Below are positions 25,439 to 34,163 of a stretch of 64,000 bases of DNA, one piece after another. The translations under genes were made by a program, and so were the position numbers. Under the pieces are notes generated by a model. It saw only the letters and a list, made by a program, of their open reading frames with translations, was not told the origin of the DNA and did no database searches. The stretch comes from Asanoa sp. WMMD1127 (GTDB lineage Bacteria; Actinomycetota; Actinomycetes; Mycobacteriales; Micromonosporaceae): positions 2,604,001 through 2,668,000 of the forward strand of contig NZ_JARUBP010000001.1 in the NCBI RefSeq assembly GCF_029626225.1. The letters run 5' to 3'. Each line of letters opens with the position of its first letter. Positions within the stretch are counted from its first letter, which is position 1.

Positions 25439-25452
25439 CAATGATCGTATTG
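25439..25452. promoter_or_regulatory. Inverted repeat upstream of the toxin-antitoxin pair
   Basis: CAAT-N6-ATTG, 15 bp upstream of the antitoxin ATG, in a locally AT-richer stretch. Position and size fit an operator for the ribbon-helix-helix antitoxin dimer. Confidence 0.45.
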
Positions 25453-25495
25453 GGGATGTTGTCACTGCCGGCGTGTCGATGCTCGGCGTGTCGGA

Positions 25496-26008
25496 TCAGC
25501 CGCTGGTGGTCGCGCCCCAGTCCTCGGGCTTGGTGTCGCGGAGGTGTTGGCTGAACATCCAGCGATGCCCTTCCGGGTCCTCGACCCGGTAGCTGCGCAC
25601 GCCGTAGGGCTGGTCCTCCGGCCGGCTGAGCAGCCGGGCGCCCGCGGTCTCGGCCCGGGCGGCGTGGGCGTCCACGTCGTCGACGTAGATCATCACGCCG
25701 TTGATCACCCAGGGCTGTTCGGTCCAGCGCATCGCGATGGTGCAGTGTTCGCGGTGGTGTTTCGGGCTCTCGTAGCCGATGCCGGCCGGCATGGCGATCG
25801 CGACGACCGCGTCGCCGAGGGCGAGCTCCGCGTGGCCGATCGAGCCGTCGTCGGCGGTCAGTCGCATGCGCTCGGTGAAGCCGAACGCGTCGCGCAGGAA
25901 GTTGATGGCGGCCACGCCGTCCTCGTACGCCAGCATCGGCACGATCGCGGCCGGATAGTCCGCGGGCCGGGTGTTGCGTTCGGGCCCGGCGTCGATGTCG
26001 TTGGTCAT
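25496..26008 (-). CDS. VOC/glyoxalase-family protein
   Basis: 170 residues with a single VOC (glyoxalase/bleomycin-resistance/dioxygenase) fold of the PhnB-like kind: a PMLAYEDGVAAINFLRDAFGF start and a YGVRSYRVEDPEGHRWMFSQH end, the latter holding a likely metal-binding His/Glu pair. Function not known; such proteins include metal-dependent lyases and drug-binding proteins. Start ATG 26006-26008. Confidence 0.87.
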   Translation of the reverse strand: MTNDIDAGPERNTRPADYPAAIVPMLAYEDGVAAINFLRDAFGFTERMRLTADDGSIGHAELALGDAVVAIAMPAGIGYESPKHHREHCTIAMRWTEQPWVINGVMIYVDDVDAHAARAETAGARLLSRPEDQPYGVRSYRVEDPEGHRWMFSQHLRDTKPEDWGATTSG

Positions 26009-26097
26009 GTGACCGACCGTATCGACGCGCGCCGCGCTCCGCTTGGACAAATGGGAAGGCGGCGCAACCCGCGCTCCGTCCGCGCGTTAGCCGAGGC

Positions 26098-26724
26098 GTG
26101 GGTGTGGCCGGCACGCTGACCGCGCGCCTGGTCGAGGTGGTCCTCGCCGTGGGCGGGCTGCTGTTCACCGTCGTGGGCAGCGAGAGCGAGCCGGTCGTCG
26201 TGCTCTTCCTGCTCTTCTGGGGCCTGCTCGCGTTCGCCTACCTGCTGGTCGGCACGGTCTGGGTGCGCCGGGAGCGGTTCATCGACCCGCACCTGCCGCC
26301 ACCGCCGATGACCGGTTGGAACGCCCGGCTGACCGGCCGCCGGTTCAGCTTCTTCTTCACCGCCGCCGCGAGCATCACGGGGCTCGGCGCGTCGCTGGAC
26401 GTGCTCGCGGTCGACGAGAGCAGCGACTTCAGCGGTCTGGTGCAGGGGCTCGGCGCGTTCGTCACGTTCTGCGCGTGGCTGTTGCTGCAGGTCGGGTACG
26501 CCCGCTTCTACGCACAGTGGACCGGCTGGCGGTTCCCGAAGTGCCCGTACCCCCGGTTGATCGACTTCCTGTACTTCTCGGTCACGGTGGGCGTCTCGTT
26601 CGCGGCGTCCGACGTGGAGGTGCAGGGTCGGGTGGTCCGCTATCACGTGATGGTGCACAGCGTGATCAGCTTCTTCTACAACGCGATCGTGCTGGCCATC
26701 GCGGTCAACATCATCACTGGATAG
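26098..26724 (+). CDS. DUF1345 membrane protein
   Basis: 208 residues with about five hydrophobic segments. The C-terminal half has the DUF1345 pattern, DFLYFSVTVGVSFAASDVEV followed by HSVISFFYNAIVLAIAVN. Unknown function. GTG start at 26098. Confidence 0.82.
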   Translation: MGVAGTLTARLVEVVLAVGGLLFTVVGSESEPVVVLFLLFWGLLAFAYLLVGTVWVRRERFIDPHLPPPPMTGWNARLTGRRFSFFFTAAASITGLGASLDVLAVDESSDFSGLVQGLGAFVTFCAWLLLQVGYARFYAQWTGWRFPKCPYPRLIDFLYFSVTVGVSFAASDVEVQGRVVRYHVMVHSVISFFYNAIVLAIAVNIITG

Positions 26725-26805
26725 TTGTCCTCCGATCAGGGGATTCCATTCGGGCTTATTGGGTGTGTTCCGGCATACCGGTCGGTTGACGAGTATGACT
26801 GTCCG

Positions 26806-28434
26806 GTGACGTCAGAACCCCCCAAGACGCCCAAGCCGAAGCCCACACCTGAACCCGAGCCCGTCCCGGCGCCAGGAAAGCCCTGCGCACGGGTGGTCGG
26901 CGGCTGCTACGAGCTGGTCGAACAGATCGGCGGCGGCGCCAGCGGCACCGTCTGGCGTGCCCGCAGCCAGGCCACCGGCGAAGCGGTCGCCGTCAAGCTG
27001 CTGCGCGACGAGCTGGTGCCGCAACCCAAGGCCGTGATGCGCTTCGTGCAGGAGCGCGCGATCCTCGCGGCCCTCGAACACGAGAACATCGTGCCGGTGC
27101 GTGAGCTGCTCACCATCGGCGACTCGCTCGGCCTGGTGATGGAGCTCGTCGAGGGTGGCAGCGCGCGGGCGCTGCTGCGGGAGCGTGGCACGCTGACCCC
27201 GGCTGAGGCCGCCACGGTGATGGCCGGCGTGGCCGACGGGCTGGCGCACGCGCACCACCTCGGTGTCGTGCACCGCGATCTCAAACCCGACAACATCCTG
27301 GTGGGTACGCCCGAGGCGCTGGACAGCGATCCCGGTGTGCGCCTGACCGACTTCGGCATCGCCCGGGTCGTCGACGCGCCGCCGCTGACCACCACCGGGG
27401 CGCTGCTGGGGACGCCGAACTACCTCGCGCCCGAGGTGATCAACGGTGCCAAGCCGTCGCCCTCCTCCGACGTCTACGCGTTCGGCATGGTGCTCTACGA
27501 GCTGCTGACCGGGCGGCCGCCCTACGCGGGCCACACCCCGCGCTCGGTGTTCCGCCGGCACGTGGAGACCCGGCCGCGGCGCAACCCTGGCATCCCCGAC
27601 GTGCTCTGGCGCATTGTCTCGTCCTGTGTGGACCGCAACCCCGCGTGCCGGCCGTCGGCGGCCGGGCTGGGCGAGGCGCTGCGCCTCGCCGCCGTGCGGT
27701 TGGGCGCCGCGCCGGCGCTGCCCAAGCCGCCCCGGCTGCCGATGCAGTCGGCGCTGACCGGCCGCCCGTGGATACCGACCCAGCGTCGCCGGGTGCCGGC
27801 CTGGCACGCGATCACCACGGTCGTCTCGGTGTTCGTGCTGCTGACCGTCGCGTTGGTGGCGCTGGACTGGCCGGGCGGCGGCGACGGGCAGCGGGCCGAC
27901 GCGAGCCGGCCGACCGCGTCGCCCGGACCGTCCCGCAGCGGTGGTGGCGGCGCCAAGCCGCAGCGGGCCGGCCGGCCCGCCTCGACCGAGATCGCCGAGT
28001 TGACCGCCAACCGGATGGCCAAGCCGGCCCCGGCCAAGGCCGCCCGCCCGTCGGAGGCCAAGGTGGCGCCGGTCCCGACGGCGTACGGTCCGGTCAAGTG
28101 CACCGGCTACCAGTGGAAGTTCCTGCAGCCGGCGTTCTCCAACACGTGCTTCGCGACCGGCCCGGGGATCCGCGTGTCCGGGGGGCTGAAGTCCAAAGAG
28201 GTGCTGGCCGACATCACGCTGACGCTGAAGGACACGGCCGGCAACCGGGTCGGGCAGCCGTACACCTGCCCGGGTCTGCGCTTCGGTCCGGAGATGTCCG
28301 AGCGGGTCTGCGGCGCTTTCGAGCTGACCCCGCCGCGTGGCCGGCGCTACGTGCTCGTGCAGAGCTGGCGGGTCTACGACGGCGACGGCACGGCGATCCA
28401 CGGCGAGGCCAAGAGCGCGGAGTTCGCCTACTGA
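26806..28434 (+). CDS. Membrane Ser/Thr protein kinase (PASTA-less, extracytoplasmic C-terminal domain)
   Basis: 542 residues from the GTG at 26806. A Pro/Lys-rich N-terminus precedes a Hanks-type kinase domain (about 28-290): GGGASGTVW loop, AVKLL lysine, HRDLKPDN (about 156-163), DFG (about 182) and APE. A juxtamembrane linker leads to one helix (about 328-355), then a low-complexity Ala/Lys/Pro stretch and a roughly 115-residue extracytoplasmic domain with four cysteines (KCTG, NTCF, YTCPG, RVCG) that probably form two disulfides. No PASTA repeats, so the signal sensed is unknown. Confidence 0.92.
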   Translation: MTSEPPKTPKPKPTPEPEPVPAPGKPCARVVGGCYELVEQIGGGASGTVWRARSQATGEAVAVKLLRDELVPQPKAVMRFVQERAILAALEHENIVPVRELLTIGDSLGLVMELVEGGSARALLRERGTLTPAEAATVMAGVADGLAHAHHLGVVHRDLKPDNILVGTPEALDSDPGVRLTDFGIARVVDAPPLTTTGALLGTPNYLAPEVINGAKPSPSSDVYAFGMVLYELLTGRPPYAGHTPRSVFRRHVETRPRRNPGIPDVLWRIVSSCVDRNPACRPSAAGLGEALRLAAVRLGAAPALPKPPRLPMQSALTGRPWIPTQRRRVPAWHAITTVVSVFVLLTVALVALDWPGGGDGQRADASRPTASPGPSRSGGGGAKPQRAGRPASTEIAELTANRMAKPAPAKAARPSEAKVAPVPTAYGPVKCTGYQWKFLQPAFSNTCFATGPGIRVSGGLKSKEVLADITLTLKDTAGNRVGQPYTCPGLRFGPEMSERVCGAFELTPPRGRRYVLVQSWRVYDGDGTAIHGEAKSAEFAY

Positions 28435-28504
28435 CGAGGGGCAGCGAGCGGCGGTGGCTTTCGCTATCGTCGGCGCTCTTCCGTCGTCGTGAGGAGTTCT
28501 CGCC

Positions 28505-28981
28505 GTGCGCCGCATCCTGGTCGCTGCCGTTGCTGTTTCCGCCCTGGCCCTCGCCGCGTGCGGGTCCTCCGACGACGACGCCGGCGGCGCGGGTGCGGCC
28601 CCGGCCGGCGCCAGCCCGACCGCCGCCGCGGCAGCCGGCGGGTCCGACGACACGACCGTCTGCCGGGAAGCCGTGCAGATCAGCAAGGACGGCGCCGCCG
28701 GCTTCGGGGCGGGCGTGGAGAACCTTTTGAAGCTCGCCATCGAGGGCGACGAGGCCAAGGTGGACGCGGCGGAGAAGGAGTTCCGCGGCACGTTGGGCGC
28801 GTGGTCCGACAAGCTCGCCGAGCTGTCGGGCAAGCAGGTGTCGGCCGAGGTCAAGTCCGCCCTGACCGAGGGCGCGGCCACGGTCGAGAAGATCGCCGAC
28901 CCCGCGGACAACACCCCGGTCAACGCGGCCAAGGAGGCCCTGACCGGCGTCGCCGACAAGGTGCGGGCCGCCTGCTCCTAA
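28505..28981 (+). CDS. Small lipoprotein
   Basis: 158 residues with a signal peptide and lipobox ALAAC (Cys about 20), a Gly/Ala/Ser linker and a helical, charged domain of about 110 residues with one Cys pair (TVCREA and final AACS). GTG start with GAGGAG 8 bp upstream. I do not recognise a family. It follows the kinase gene by 70 bp and might act with it at the membrane (inference from position only). Confidence 0.78.
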   Translation: MRRILVAAVAVSALALAACGSSDDDAGGAGAAPAGASPTAAAAAGGSDDTTVCREAVQISKDGAAGFGAGVENLLKLAIEGDEAKVDAAEKEFRGTLGAWSDKLAELSGKQVSAEVKSALTEGAATVEKIADPADNTPVNAAKEALTGVADKVRAACS

Positions 28982-28984
28982 CTT

Positions 28985-30925
28985 TTAGCGGCGGCTCGTG
29001 GTCAGGTCGCGTTGCGCCAGCCAGCGGGTGTATTCCGTGCGGTCCAGCGGGTTGCCGTCGGTGCGGGCGCGGTGGGGTGGGCGGCCCTCGACCGGGCGGT
29101 CCCCGGCCGGGGTCGAGGTCCAGAGGCCCTCGCCGTTGGTCAGGTCGGGCAGCCGGCGCTGCGCCTGCGTGACCGCGCGGGCGGGGATCGAGCCGGCGAT
29201 CCGCCAGCTCTCGCCGGCCGGGGTGGTCTCGTCGACGCGGCCACCGAGGTGCGCCAGGGCGCCGGTGACCGGGCCGAGGGCCGTGGCCGGCACGTCGACC
29301 TCGAAGCGGTGGCACGGCTCGAAGACCCGGGTGCCGGCCGCGGCCAGGGCCTGCAGCAGCACGTGCGGCGTGAGGTCGCGGAAGTCGCCGGCCACCGTGA
29401 TCGGCGACCAGTAGCCACTGTGCGTCAGCGTCACCCGCACGTCGGTCACCGGCCAGCCGCACAGACCCTGCTCCAGCGCCTGCACGACCGTTTCCTCGAT
29501 CGCCTTGTGGTAGGCCAGCGGCAGGGAACCCAGTTCGACCGCGAGGTCGTACTCGATGCCGGTGCCCGGACCGACGCGCAGCCCGACGGTGCCGAAGAAG
29601 CCGTTCCCGATGATCTCGACGGCGGTGCCGACGCCGGTGGGGCGTTCCAGGTGGACGAGCTGGCTCGGCGCGAACTCGGCGGCGATGCCGAAGGTCTCCG
29701 CCAGCGTCGAGGCGATGACCTCCTTCTGCACCTCGCCGTAGAGCCGCACGCCGGTCTCCCCGGATGCGGTCACCCGGGTGTGGATCAGCGGGTCCTCGTC
29801 GGCCATCCGCAACAGCGCGGCGTGCAGGTCGCCGGCCGGTCCGCCGTCGCGCCGCCGGACCACCGCCTCGAGGCTAGGGCGCGGGAAGTGCGCGTCCACC
29901 GCCAGGCCGTCGGCCGCGCCGATCTGGTCGCCGATCCGCACACCGGGCAGGCCCTGCACCGCCGCGATGTAGCCGGCGGTCAGCGCGGGCGCCGCCGGAT
30001 CGCCGACCACCGCGACGCTCGTCGGCTGCGCACGATAGGACTGGACCCGGCCGTCCGCGCCCCGGCGGAACACCTCGACGCGCTGGCGGGCCGCGAGCGC
30101 GCCGCCGTAGGAGCGGGCGTAGGCCACCTTGCCGCCGCCTGGGCCGCGGCTGATCGCGAAGACCCGGGCCCGCGTCGCCGGCTCGGCGTTCGGCGCCGCG
30201 GGCAGCAGGTCGCGGACCGCGCCGAGCAGCTCGGGCACGCCGGCGCCGGACATCGCCGACCCGAACAGCACCGGATGCGCCAGCCCGGCGGCGGTCTGCG
30301 CGCGCAGCGCGGCCCGCAGCTCCGGGGCGGCCACGGGACGGTCCTCGACGTACGCCGCCAGCAGTGCCTCGTCGTGCTCGGCCAGCACCGGCAGCCAATC
30401 ACCGGCGCCGGCTTTCACCGCGGCGCCGGCGGTACCGATGCCCGTGACCGTCCCGAGCGGCGCGATCGACGGCGTCAGGAGGCGGCGGATGTCGGCCAGC
30501 AGGTCCGCCTCCCGCGCCCCGGCCCGGTCGATCTTGTTGACGAAGAGCAGCGTCGGCAGCCGCATCGCCCGGCACGTGCGCATCAGCAGCCGGGTGTGCG
30601 GCTGCACGCCTTCGACCGCGGAGAGCACCAGCACCGCGCCGTCGAGCACGGACAGGGCCCGTTCGACCTCGGCCATGAAGTCGCGGTGGCCGGGGGTGTC
30701 GATCAGGTTGACCTGGCGGTCGCCGGTGCGGAACGCCGTGACGGCGGACCGGATCGTGATGCCGCGCCGGCGCTCGATGTCGCCGGTGTCGGTCTGGGTG
30801 GTGCCCGAGTCGACGCTGCCGAGCCGGTCGATCACCCCGGTGTCGAACAGCAGGCGTTCGGTCAGGCTGGTCTTACCGGCGTCGACATGCGCCAGGATCC
30901 CGATGTTGACGGTTGACAGAGACAT
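28985..30925 (-). CDS. Ribosomal protection-type GTPase (OtrA/Tet(M) family)
   Basis: A 646-residue EF-G-like translational GTPase. G1 AHVDAGKT (12-19), G2 region RGITIRS, G3 DTPGH (76-80) and NKID (130-133) are intact, and domains IV-V are present (GEVQKEVIASTL, LTHSGYWSP). The start matches Tet(M) closely (NIGILAHVDAGKT) and length is right (about 640). Family members release tetracycline from the ribosome; in soil actinomycetes similar chromosomal genes exist outside tetracycline clusters, so the natural substrate is open. The ATG has a poorly spaced ribosome-binding site and an upstream leader that may attenuate it. Confidence 0.9.
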   Translation of the reverse strand: MSLSTVNIGILAHVDAGKTSLTERLLFDTGVIDRLGSVDSGTTQTDTGDIERRRGITIRSAVTAFRTGDRQVNLIDTPGHRDFMAEVERALSVLDGAVLVLSAVEGVQPHTRLLMRTCRAMRLPTLLFVNKIDRAGAREADLLADIRRLLTPSIAPLGTVTGIGTAGAAVKAGAGDWLPVLAEHDEALLAAYVEDRPVAAPELRAALRAQTAAGLAHPVLFGSAMSGAGVPELLGAVRDLLPAAPNAEPATRARVFAISRGPGGGKVAYARSYGGALAARQRVEVFRRGADGRVQSYRAQPTSVAVVGDPAAPALTAGYIAAVQGLPGVRIGDQIGAADGLAVDAHFPRPSLEAVVRRRDGGPAGDLHAALLRMADEDPLIHTRVTASGETGVRLYGEVQKEVIASTLAETFGIAAEFAPSQLVHLERPTGVGTAVEIIGNGFFGTVGLRVGPGTGIEYDLAVELGSLPLAYHKAIEETVVQALEQGLCGWPVTDVRVTLTHSGYWSPITVAGDFRDLTPHVLLQALAAAGTRVFEPCHRFEVDVPATALGPVTGALAHLGGRVDETTPAGESWRIAGSIPARAVTQAQRRLPDLTNGEGLWTSTPAGDRPVEGRPPHRARTDGNPLDRTEYTRWLAQRDLTTSRR

Positions 30926-30983
30926 AGGCGGAGGCGTCCTCGAAAACTCGCACGGATGGGCGGAAGTTTTCGCTGCCTCGCAT
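30873..30983 (-). promoter_or_regulatory. Leader with upstream ORF and hairpin before the ribosomal protection gene
   Basis: An ATG at 30981-30983, with AGGAG 7 bp upstream, opens a 36-codon frame (MRGSENFRPSVRVFEDASAY...) that runs past the main ATG and stops at 30873. Within it GAAAACT (minus strand, 30971-30965) and AGTTTTC (30948-30942) can pair across a 16-nt loop. GAGG and CCTC just before the main ATG can also pair. This is the layout of a translational attenuator responsive to stalled ribosomes; it is a prediction. Confidence 0.45.
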
Positions 30984-31054
30984 TGCCTCGCTCCTGTCGT
31001 CGGGTGCGCCTGACCCGCCCAGCCTCCCACGCCGGACGGGTCGGGCCCAGCGAA

Positions 31055-32290
31055 TTAACCTTGGTCGGCCACCCACGCGCCGACGAGGCCGCGGAAGTGC
31101 GCCAGGAACCGCTCGTGCTCGTTCTCCGGGTACGTCGTCCGCACCGTCTCCACGAGCAGGTTGTCGAACTCCGGCGAGCGCACCCAGTCGTAGACCATCT
31201 CGTCGACGTGGCCGAGCCGGGAGGCGCAGAAATCGGCGTACCGCTCGGTCTCGAAGTATTCGTCGGCGAGCTTCCGGTAGGCGGCCAGCTTCTCCCTGTA
31301 GGACAGGTCGGTGCGGTCGGCGATCTCGAAGTAGCGCCGGGTGTTGAGGTCGACGTTGAACCGCCGGTCGGTCACCACGCAGAACGTGGTCCACCGCAGC
31401 AGCGCCTTCATCGCCCACGGGAAGTAGTAGTGCAGCGAGGTCAGGGCCACGTCGGGGCAGGCGTTGGCGTAGTCGATCGGGTAGACCTCGGTGCCGCGGA
31501 CCAGCGACTCGCACGAGTTGAACTCCCAGCCGAAGAACGCGTTGACGAGGCGCGAGATGGTGACCACCTCGTCGCCGGTCTCGGCCGACAGGAACCCGTG
31601 CTCGACGGCGTACCGGTCGTGCATCGGCAGCTCGGGCCGGAACTTCATCACCATCGTCTCGGGCCCGATCGACAGCGACCGGCTGAACACGTCGTAGCCC
31701 TCCACGGACTGCTGCAGGTGCATCAGCCGCTCGCCCGACGCGTCGTAGGCGGCGTGCAGCTCGGCGCTGTCGCGGATCTTCGAGACCCCGACCCAGGCGC
31801 CACCGTCGTACGGCTTCATGAACAGCGGATAGCCCAGCTCGTCGGCGATCGCGTCGAGGTCGAACGTCTGGTTGTAGCGGGCGGCCGTGTAGGCCCAACG
31901 CGAGTTCTCGACCGGGTGCTTGTAGGGCACGAGCACCGTCTCGGGCACCTTGAGCCCGAGCCGCATCATCGCGCAGTACGCCGCGTGCTTCTCCATCGAC
32001 TGGAAGGTGAACGGGCTGTTGAGCAGGTAGACGTCGTCCATCATGGACACTTTCTTGAGCCACTCGCGCGGGTGGTAGTACCAGTACGCGAGCCGGTCGA
32101 TGACCAGCGAGTGGCGCGGCTTGTCACGCAGATTGAACGGCTCGATGGTGACCCGGGCGGTCTTCAGCCGGTGCTTGCGCCCCGCGCCGTCGACGACCGG
32201 ACCGAGCCGGTCGACCAGCGCCTCGTAGGCCCGCGGCCAGTCGTCCTCCGTGCCCAGCAGCATCCCGATGATGTGTTCCACGTCGGCCAC
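31055..32290 (-). CDS. ATP-grasp family ligase
   Basis: A 411-residue ATP-grasp enzyme: PLFMKPYDGGAWVGVSKI holds the ATP-binding lysine region, followed by the usual alternating strands and VEVYPIDYAN-type acidic metal site near the C-terminal third. Such enzymes join a carboxylate to an amine (or similar nucleophile) through an acyl phosphate. I place the start at GTG 32288-32290, with GGGAGG 8 bp upstream. It is the last gene of a tight run with two or three esterase-fold genes, 16 bp after the previous one. The substrates are unknown. Confidence 0.83.
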   Translation of the reverse strand: MADVEHIIGMLLGTEDDWPRAYEALVDRLGPVVDGAGRKHRLKTARVTIEPFNLRDKPRHSLVIDRLAYWYYHPREWLKKVSMMDDVYLLNSPFTFQSMEKHAAYCAMMRLGLKVPETVLVPYKHPVENSRWAYTAARYNQTFDLDAIADELGYPLFMKPYDGGAWVGVSKIRDSAELHAAYDASGERLMHLQQSVEGYDVFSRSLSIGPETMVMKFRPELPMHDRYAVEHGFLSAETGDEVVTISRLVNAFFGWEFNSCESLVRGTEVYPIDYANACPDVALTSLHYYFPWAMKALLRWTTFCVVTDRRFNVDLNTRRYFEIADRTDLSYREKLAAYRKLADEYFETERYADFCASRLGHVDEMVYDWVRSPEFDNLLVETVRTTYPENEHERFLAHFRGLVGAWVADQG

Positions 32291-32306
32291 GTGCGAACCT
32301 CCCCAG

Positions 32307-33053
32307 TCAGCAGAAACGCGGCAGGTGATGCGCCCATTGCGCCCGCCACGACGGCCAGTCGTGCGGCACGTCGTAGCCCCACAGGTCCAGCTCGTGCCGG
32401 ATCCCTTTTGCGGCAAGCAGTCCGGCCACGTGCCGCGTCGAGTCGAGAGCACCGGTGGTGTCCTCCCACTGCCCCTGGCCGCAGACCAGGAGCACGGACA
32501 ACCGGGTGCGCAACCAGTCGAGGTGGTCGCCGTGCAGGTGTCCCAGGTAGTCGGCGGGGCTGTTGAAGTAGGCGGCGTCGCCGCGCTCGCCCCAGCCGTG
32601 CCAGGCCGACGGGTCGTAGTTGCCCGAGAAGCACATCGCGAGCGGGAACAGGTCGGCCCGCTTGCACGCGAAGTTGAGCGCGTGGAAGGCGCCCATCGAG
32701 CAGCCGGCCACCGCGATGTCGGCGCCGTCGCCGCCCTGGTCGTCGTGGATGAAGGGGACGACCTGGTCGACGATCCACGACTCGAACGCGCCGTGCCGCC
32801 GGGCCCGTTCCTCCAGCGGCAGGTCGCGGGAGGCCCAGGAGGCCGCGTCGTAGGAGTCGACGCAGAACAGCTTGACCCGCCCGGCGTCGATGAGGTCGGC
32901 GACCGCGCCCACCATGCCGTTGCCCGCGAAGTCACTCGCGCGGCCCTGCTCGGACGGGAACACCAGCACCGGCCGGCCGTAGTGGCCGTAGCGCACCACG
33001 GAACCCGCCGTGCCGATGGCCGGGGAGAACAGCTCGACCCAGTGTTCCCGCAC
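32307..33053 (-). CDS. Esterase-D-like alpha/beta hydrolase
   Basis: A 248-residue alpha/beta hydrolase with nucleophile elbow AGCSMGAFHAL (Ser about residue 111) and a late His in DVPHDW. The N-terminal strand GSVVRYGHYGRPVLVFPSEQG and a Tyr/Asp loop match cytosolic enzymes of the putative esterase family. GTG start at 33051-33053 with GGGAGG 6 bp upstream, only 2 bp after the upstream esterase gene, so translation is coupled. Works presumably with the neighbouring ATP-grasp ligase. Confidence 0.83.
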   Translation of the reverse strand: MREHWVELFSPAIGTAGSVVRYGHYGRPVLVFPSEQGRASDFAGNGMVGAVADLIDAGRVKLFCVDSYDAASWASRDLPLEERARRHGAFESWIVDQVVPFIHDDQGGDGADIAVAGCSMGAFHALNFACKRADLFPLAMCFSGNYDPSAWHGWGERGDAAYFNSPADYLGHLHGDHLDWLRTRLSVLLVCGQGQWEDTTGALDSTRHVAGLLAAKGIRHELDLWGYDVPHDWPSWRAQWAHHLPRFC

Positions 33054-33055
33054 GC

Positions 33056-34144
33056 TCAGCCTCCCGACTGCCCACGCCGCCACGGCCCCGGGCCCCACGA
33101 GCCGAGGCTCCAGGACCGCTCTCCCCACGACCGGGCCAGCAACCGGGTCAGGTGCGGGTCGAACGCGTCCCGCCAGGCGGTGAAGTGGTGCCCGTCGGGC
33201 ACCTCGACGAGCTCGGCCGGATAACCCTGCCGCGCCAACGCCTCCGCCATCTCCCTGTTGTTGGCCAGGTTCTCCTCGACGGTGCCACAGGTGAGCAGAG
33301 TCGGCACGGGATGCGCGGCGAACGCGGACGCGACGACCGGCTCGGTGAAGCGGGTGATCCGGTTGAAGTAGGGGAAGCCGGACTCCTGCGGGTCGAGCCG
33401 CGGCCGGAAGAAGCTGGCCGACTGCAGGAACAGCCCGCCGAACGCGGCCGGCGCCCGGCGTTGCGCGTGCAGCATCGCGAGCCCGCCGAGACTCGCGCCC
33501 ATCCCGGTGACTTTCCCGGTGAAGCCGAGCTCCGCGCGCAGCCGTTCGAGCACCGGGCCGGTGAGGGCCGCCATGTAGGCGTTGTTGGCGGAGTACCAGT
33601 CGTCGCGGTTGCCGGGGCCGAGCAGCACCAGGTGGAACGGCGGCAGCGAGCCGGAGCCGACCATCGCCGCCGCGTAGTGACCGAGGTCGGCCAGCTTCTC
33701 GAACTCGGGACCGTCGTGGGCGATCAGCACGCGGTCGCCGGCGCCCGGTGGCGACCAGGTCTGCGCGGTGACCTTGGCGCCCAGCGTCTGCGCGGGGACG
33801 GTCAGCTCGCGCCACGTGCCACGGGCCGCCGGCAGGTCGAGCCAGAGCGGCTCCGTGTAATCGGCGCGGTGCAGCACCGACTTGTCACCGAACGCGCCGC
33901 CGACCCGGGCCGGGTTGTCGGGGTCGTTGACCCACTCCCGCCCGCCGTCGAGGTGCCGGAGCTCGAACTGGTATTCCAGGCGCCACGCCGCCGGGGCCGG
34001 CACGTCCAGGATCCAGGCGCGGTCGCGGTAGGTGAAATTCAGCTGGTCGCCGGGCAGACCGGCATGCTGCGCGAGGCGTACGCCGGCCAGCCGCTGCTGC
34101 GGATCGGCGTAGCGGAACGTCAGCCGGCCGTCGACCCATCCCAT
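33056..34144 (-). CDS. Enterochelin-esterase-like alpha/beta hydrolase
   Basis: 362 residues: an N-terminal beta-sandwich-like part (about 1-110, like the Fes N-domain) and a C-terminal hydrolase with elbow GMGASLGGLAML and His in DGHHFTAW. The last 25 residues are a Trp/Gly/Arg-rich tail. No signal peptide, so it acts in the cytoplasm. Fes-type enzymes cut ester or peptide-like bonds in siderophore conjugates; no siderophore genes are visible here, so this is only a fold assignment. First base of its ATG is at 34144, 19 bp after the antiporter gene. Confidence 0.85.
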   Translation of the reverse strand: MGWVDGRLTFRYADPQQRLAGVRLAQHAGLPGDQLNFTYRDRAWILDVPAPAAWRLEYQFELRHLDGGREWVNDPDNPARVGGAFGDKSVLHRADYTEPLWLDLPAARGTWRELTVPAQTLGAKVTAQTWSPPGAGDRVLIAHDGPEFEKLADLGHYAAAMVGSGSLPPFHLVLLGPGNRDDWYSANNAYMAALTGPVLERLRAELGFTGKVTGMGASLGGLAMLHAQRRAPAAFGGLFLQSASFFRPRLDPQESGFPYFNRITRFTEPVVASAFAAHPVPTLLTCGTVEENLANNREMAEALARQGYPAELVEVPDGHHFTAWRDAFDPHLTRLLARSWGERSWSLGSWGPGPWRRGQSGG

Positions 34145-34163
34145 CGGAGAACTTTAACGGCGG

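Noticed and set aside
26780-26799. Promoter TTGACG/TATGAC before the kinase
   Set aside because: The two hexamers are only about 3 bp apart, so they cannot be a -35/-10 pair.
30984-32063. Long minus-strand frame running into the ribosomal protection leader
   Set aside because: Most of it lies over the ATP-grasp gene in another frame; only its last 36 codons have a plausible ribosome-binding site.
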